Source of the DNA: Patella vulgata
Taxonomy: Eukaryota; Mollusca; Gastropoda; Patellidae
Direction of reading: 5' to 3'
Assembly (NCBI RefSeq): GCF_932274485.2
Contig: NC_065882.2
Coordinates: forward strand, 79,014,767 to 79,078,766
DNA: 64,000 nt
A program made the position numbers and the translations under genes. The notes beneath the pieces were generated by a model that was not told the origin of the DNA, made no database searches, and saw only the letters and a list, made by a program, of their open reading frames with translations. Within the stretch, counting starts at the first letter, position 1, and each line of letters begins with the position of its first letter. Below are positions 40,901 to 46,900 of the stretch, piece after piece.

Positions 40901-43900
40901 GACATTTTGCAGAACAGTAGGACGTTAAACCTTATTTCATTTTTATTTAATTCACATAAAGGACAAACCAAGTTTTCATATCTATTCAAATTATTTATAC
41001 AATAATATATTGAAGTTAGGGGGGTTGGATGGCCGAATGGTTAGCACATGCGCACTGTATCATAAGGTCTGTCATTGAGTCAAATGGCGTGGTGTCGAAT
41101 CTCCGGTTGTACGTGACAAGGAGTAGGGTCGCCTGTCCAACCTCGTGGGTTTTCTCCCGGTTCTCCGGTTTCCTCCCACTGCTAAAGACCCCTGAAATAA
41201 AAGAGAACCATGTGTTAGTCTCGAAATAACCTAGTTTGTGTCGCGTGGACGTTAAACTCCATTTCTCATTCCCTCTCTCTATATTGAAGTAATATACCCT
41301 AAAGGTTGTATGTATATTATTTTTATTTCAGCGGATAAAACTAGACTGTGTTTATCTAGAGCAAATACAACAGATTATATCAATGCTTTGTTTATATCGG
41401 TAAGACAGATTAGAATTAGAAGATTATCAAGATTAGAGATTTAGAAATGCTATGAAAATCGCTTTTAAAACATAATACTAGTTAATCATTTTAAGGAATG
41501 GCCTACTCGGCAAAGAATTGTTTTACGTGCACACCAATGTGTACACGGGACCTCGGTTTTCGTTCCATCGGTCTCGCTCGTAAACACAGTATTCGGTCAT
41601 GAGCTTAACGTCATTGTATGGTAATATTTGCTTCTATGAACATGTCAATGTGAGGTTGTAACATTTTGCGCGGAAGGAGGCTTTCTATTGAACTGCCAGG
41701 GGTTCTTTTACGTGTACATAAATGTTTACAAACGTTGATCATGCAGTATTTCGTCCCATCCCACTGAGAAGTAAAGGTCGGGTATGGGAAATCGTGATGG
41801 TTCTTCTCATAGGTCCACGTCGGGGTTCGAAGCCACAGTATTGTATATGTTGACTTTAATGTAAATGACCGTCTCTTGGCGTCAATCATTCGCTGATTTC
41901 CAGCTTCTTAATCAAATATCTAATATATTAATATTGGCAACATTTTGGTATATTTACAGAGTTACAAAAAGAAACGTGCTTACATATTGACCCAGACACC
42001 CTTGTCAAATACAGTGATAGATTTCTGGACGATGGTTGTAGAACAAGACGTTACTACAATAGTTAATATGGATATTACAGAAACAGGAAAAGTAACAATT
42101 TTAAAGATTGGAAAAAACTAATTTTAATTATTAGATATAACGAAACGCTATATGTCCCTGCGAATGAATGTTTCGGACTTGTGGGGGTTTATGAACGAAG
42201 TGGTAGAGTACATGTCTCAGTAATATTTGTATTCACGATATCTGAATGGGATTAGATAACAAGCCTATAGCCTATATAAATCTCCATTCCCCTATACAAT
42301 TATTCATGGGATTGCATTAAAATTAAAACTCGACCCAAATACAAGTGCAACCAAAGTTTGTTAGATCTCAACAGATAAGAAGTTAAATCAGGTGTAAGTC
42401 AGGAAGGGGACCATGTTTAGATGTTTTGTGGTTTATCAATCACAGATCCTATTTCGTTAGCTTTTTTTGTATAGTTTGAAATTCCGTTTTACTTGCCTAC
42501 TTGCCTTCACTACGCTAGGATCTGGAAGAGTCGTTATGTAACCCGTGTTTTGGTGGATGAAACGGTCTGTTGTGGCGAGGTCTTGGTGTGTTGCGCACGG
42601 ATCTTTAGGTAGACAATACGCCATACAGTGTGCTATGAGGGAAATATTGCGCGAACAGTGGCGCGGCGGCTTATTCTAATATAAAATTGGTTCAAATTTA
42701 TTTCCATAATTCGCTTGCGCGTAGGGGTCTTTAGCAGTGGGAGGAAACCGGAGAGCCAGGCGAAAACCCACAAGGTTGGACAGGCGACTCTTCTCCTTGT
42801 CACGTACAACCGGAGAATCGAAACCACACTAGTTGACTCAGTGAGAGACTTTATGATATAGCGCGCACATGCTAAATCAGACATCCAACCCCCGAATACG
42901 CGCTATAACAATTCATTATTATAATATGTATGTGTTATTGACCTGTCAATAAAAGATTACATAGTGTATTTTATTATTATTATTAGCATGTGTTATAGTT
43001 TGATATGTGTTATAGTTTATTATCCTGTGCCTAAAAGATTACATGGTACATATTTGTACTCTACAGGATATTGGACAATATATACCAGCAACTGATGAAC
43101 TGAACTGTGGACCATATAATATTATAAAACAAGATGAAACAACCCATGAGAATGGCATTTATTCAGTGGTTACCTGTTTAATTAACAGTGAATTAGATGT
43201 AAGTAATTCTTGTTTTCACAGATGCATAATTCAAGATATAAATCCGCCTATTGCAGGTCTTTCTTTAGGTCTAAAATGTTATATAAACTATTAATTAGAC
43301 ATTTATTGACATGACCATAATCAACTCTACGTCATCGGATGTTCCTTGGCTTGATTTTCAACGGATTTAAAAACGATTGGCAGTTAATGATTAAATTAAA
43401 ATTTGGATAATCGATATTCTCATCACGTATCCCACATGCATCATTGGAAATAATATTAAGGGGTCGACTATATTTTATTGTCACTCTATACATTTGCAAT
43501 AACCGTATTATCAGTTAGACGTAGGTGATGCTCGATTGTTTGTCCGGAATGTCCCGAATTGACAGAATTGTAATTGAAGGGCGATGAAGTCAGTACTGTT
43601 AGAATTACATCAGCCCCGACTACCGAGGTGGTGTCAATCTCTTTCACAGCGGATTAGAGAAAATTCATTTCCGGAACGAACGTTCAATCGAGAGTATGCC
43701 TATTTAATCTAAAAGATGAAGGGAGGTAACTCTCTTATTGAACATATCTACTAATTATCTCTCCTGTTATTTTATGTTATATCTGGTCCTATAATGCTTT
43801 TGTTACCGTTCCATAATGTCTGAATTTATATCAGGAAAGAACCCAACTATCACAATCGTTTGCTAAACAACTTATAGGTGTTTCCATAGTTCTAATTAAC

Positions 43901-46900
43901 ACCACGTCTTCATAAAATGGGGGCCGGTTGACTTTCAGATCCGTCCGCTTCAAAATCTTCAAAACCCTTGTCTGTTCATACAAGACTAGACAATAAATAT
44001 AAATATGGATTCATCTGTTAATAGCTTTAGCGCGTCCGTGTTAATTAGTGGGTCAACTCTATAAACCCAGATTCGAACTTTTTTTTATGAAATATAGGAT
44101 GCAAAATAGGGAGAGTCTCCATTTATAAATAAACCATAATAGAGATGGATTCCATTAAACATACATTATGCAATAGCTATTTTTTTTTAAATCTGTCTAT
44201 TGAACTCCTGAAATGTTATCTAAATAATTAATTAGACATTTTTAAAAATGAAAAGACCATAATGAATGCTCGATGCCATCGGATATCTCCAATACAAAGT
44301 AGATTAAAATGGTGGTTGCAATTAATGCTCACATCTTGTCTAACCTTTAAAAGCTAATATCTTCGCTCGCTATGGATCAATTTGAACGAAATTTTCAATA
44401 CATTCATTTTGCATTGTCTTTTTACAAATGGACATCTCTTTATCTAATTGTTGCATATTGTATCTTTAATAAAACTTCAATGACCGAAGCGTCGTATATT
44501 TAGAAATAGATGCCAATCTTACCAATCATATATTTGTTTACTTCAATCAGAACAACATAAAAAGAAGAATCCAAATTTATCAGTGTAATTTCTGGAATCC
44601 GAAGAAAGGGGTACCAACTTCTGCCAGTCCAATATTCACTATGTTAGAAGATATAAAAACATGGTCTCAACGAAATGAAGATGGGCCTATCATAGTTCAT
44701 TGTCGGTAAGTTGGTTTACGTTGTTAATATAATAGTGACCTATCATAGTTCATTGTCGGTAAGTTGGTTTACGTTGTTAATATAATAGTGACCTATCATA
44801 GTTCATTGTCGGTAAGTTGGTTTACGTTGTTAATATAATAGTGACCTATCATAGTTCCATGGACCTGATATAGAACAGTTTTTGTAAGATGGTTTACGTT
44901 GTTAAAGGGACAATAACACTCTTGTTGGCTTGACAGCTCCAGAAAATAAATAATAGCCTTATTATAAGTACTAGATATTTTAAAGTGTCCTACCTGTTGT
45001 GTAAATTATCCATTACATCCTATTTTACTTGTCCAGAGGGTTCGAAAATATTTTTTAAATCCAAGTCACATTTTAAAAGGTTTACGTTAGGCTTTTCAAA
45101 TCATTTAGTTAAATTTTTCCAATTTTTAAAATTAAATGGGTTAAGATGAAATTTGTATCACCAATTAATTGGAATATTGTAAAATAGTACAATTTGTTGA
45201 CCAGAATAAAGATTGGGACATATTATTCAGTTACAACAAGAGTGGTATTGGGCCTTTAATATAAATGGTCTGCCATAGTTCATTGGTTGTAAGTTGGTTT
45301 ATGTTATTAACATAAATGAAGATAGACCAATCATTGTTCATTTGTGTTAGCCGGGAAAGTTGATCGGAATTTTCTGGAGTGGTTTCCCCTTGTCAGTGGT
45401 TGCAGGGTGGAGGCTCTGGGAAGGACAACTATCTAGTCATTCGAATGGCGTCGTGCACGTAAAAGACCCCCTTGGCAGTTGGAATTCGATATAAGAGTAG
45501 ACGGAAGCGCTGCTCTCCGGGCAAAATGTCACTCATATAGCACACTGTAAGGCCCAGTCGGAGTTTAACAATAGGACGTTAAACCCCATTCCATTTCATT
45601 TCATTTGATGATAAAGCCGTTTATTATTGTTTGTATGTTTCTACTGTTTTAGAAATGGCGTAGAGAAATCGGGTGTATTCTGTGCTCTAGCAGCTATATT
45701 AGAAAGATTAACTATAGAACAAGATGTCAGTATTTTACAGACTTTAGTTCAACTACGAGTTTCTAGACCTCAGATTATAACATCTTTTGTAAGTATTATA
45801 AATCAAATCATAGCATTGCATCTTTTGAACCAACGATGTCTTGGGATTTGTCGTATATGGTTGTCGCGCTTGTTCGTCTGTCAGATTTACGTCTTATCTA
45901 TGACATAAATATCTTGTCGGATTTTCTCCCGTTTTTAAAGGTCTCTACCTAGATGTACAATCGAATTATTTAAAGATGCATCATGGGAGATCTAAATCTG
46001 TCTATTGTAGATCTTTCTTTTAACCTTTAAAGGGACAATAACACTCTTGTTGGCTTGACAGCTCCAGAAATTAAAAAACAGCCTTATTCTAAGTACTAGA
46101 TGTGTTAGCGTCCTACCTGTTGTGTAAATTATCCATTAAATCCTATTTTACTTGTCCAAAGGATTCAAAAATATTTTTAAATCCAAGTCACATTTGAAAA
46201 GCTTTACATCAGGCTTTTCAAATCATTTAGTTGAATTTTTCCAATTTTTTAAATTAGGTGTGTTAAGATGAAATTTGTATCATCAATTAATTGGAATATT
46301 GTGAAATAGTACAATTTGTTGACCAGAATAAAGATTGGGACATATTATTCAGTTACAACAAGAGTGGTATTGAGCCTTTAATGTTACATGGATTATTATT
46401 GATACATTTATTTATATGGAAATCCCATAATTAACTATCTAGCCCATCGTGTGGTTGTAATTTGTAATATATTGAAATGCTGTTTCTATTTGTTAATATA
46501 ATTTAAAAATCGTAAAAACTGTATACCAATGAAAATCGAGACTACGCTGTTCTTCAAACAGTCATAACATAGCAGAGAATGAAAGACTTTGACTGAAATT
46601 TTCAACATATCCCTTTTTGTTGTTGTCGGTATTGAAACTATTAGAGCAAGAACTGCCAGCTCTTTATCTAAATCTTACATAAAGCATCTTTAAATAAAGA
46701 TGAGACCATTTTATATTTTAAACATAAACCCCTTGTTTTTAATATTTTAACCCGATATCTCTCTTTGCTAACAACAATATGATTAAAATACAGATCTATA
46801 TTTCGTTTCGTTTTTTTATACTTTCGATGGACTACACGAAATTTTGAACTATAAAAAACAAAACGAAATAGGATCCGTGTTTTAATCAGAATGTGCTAAC

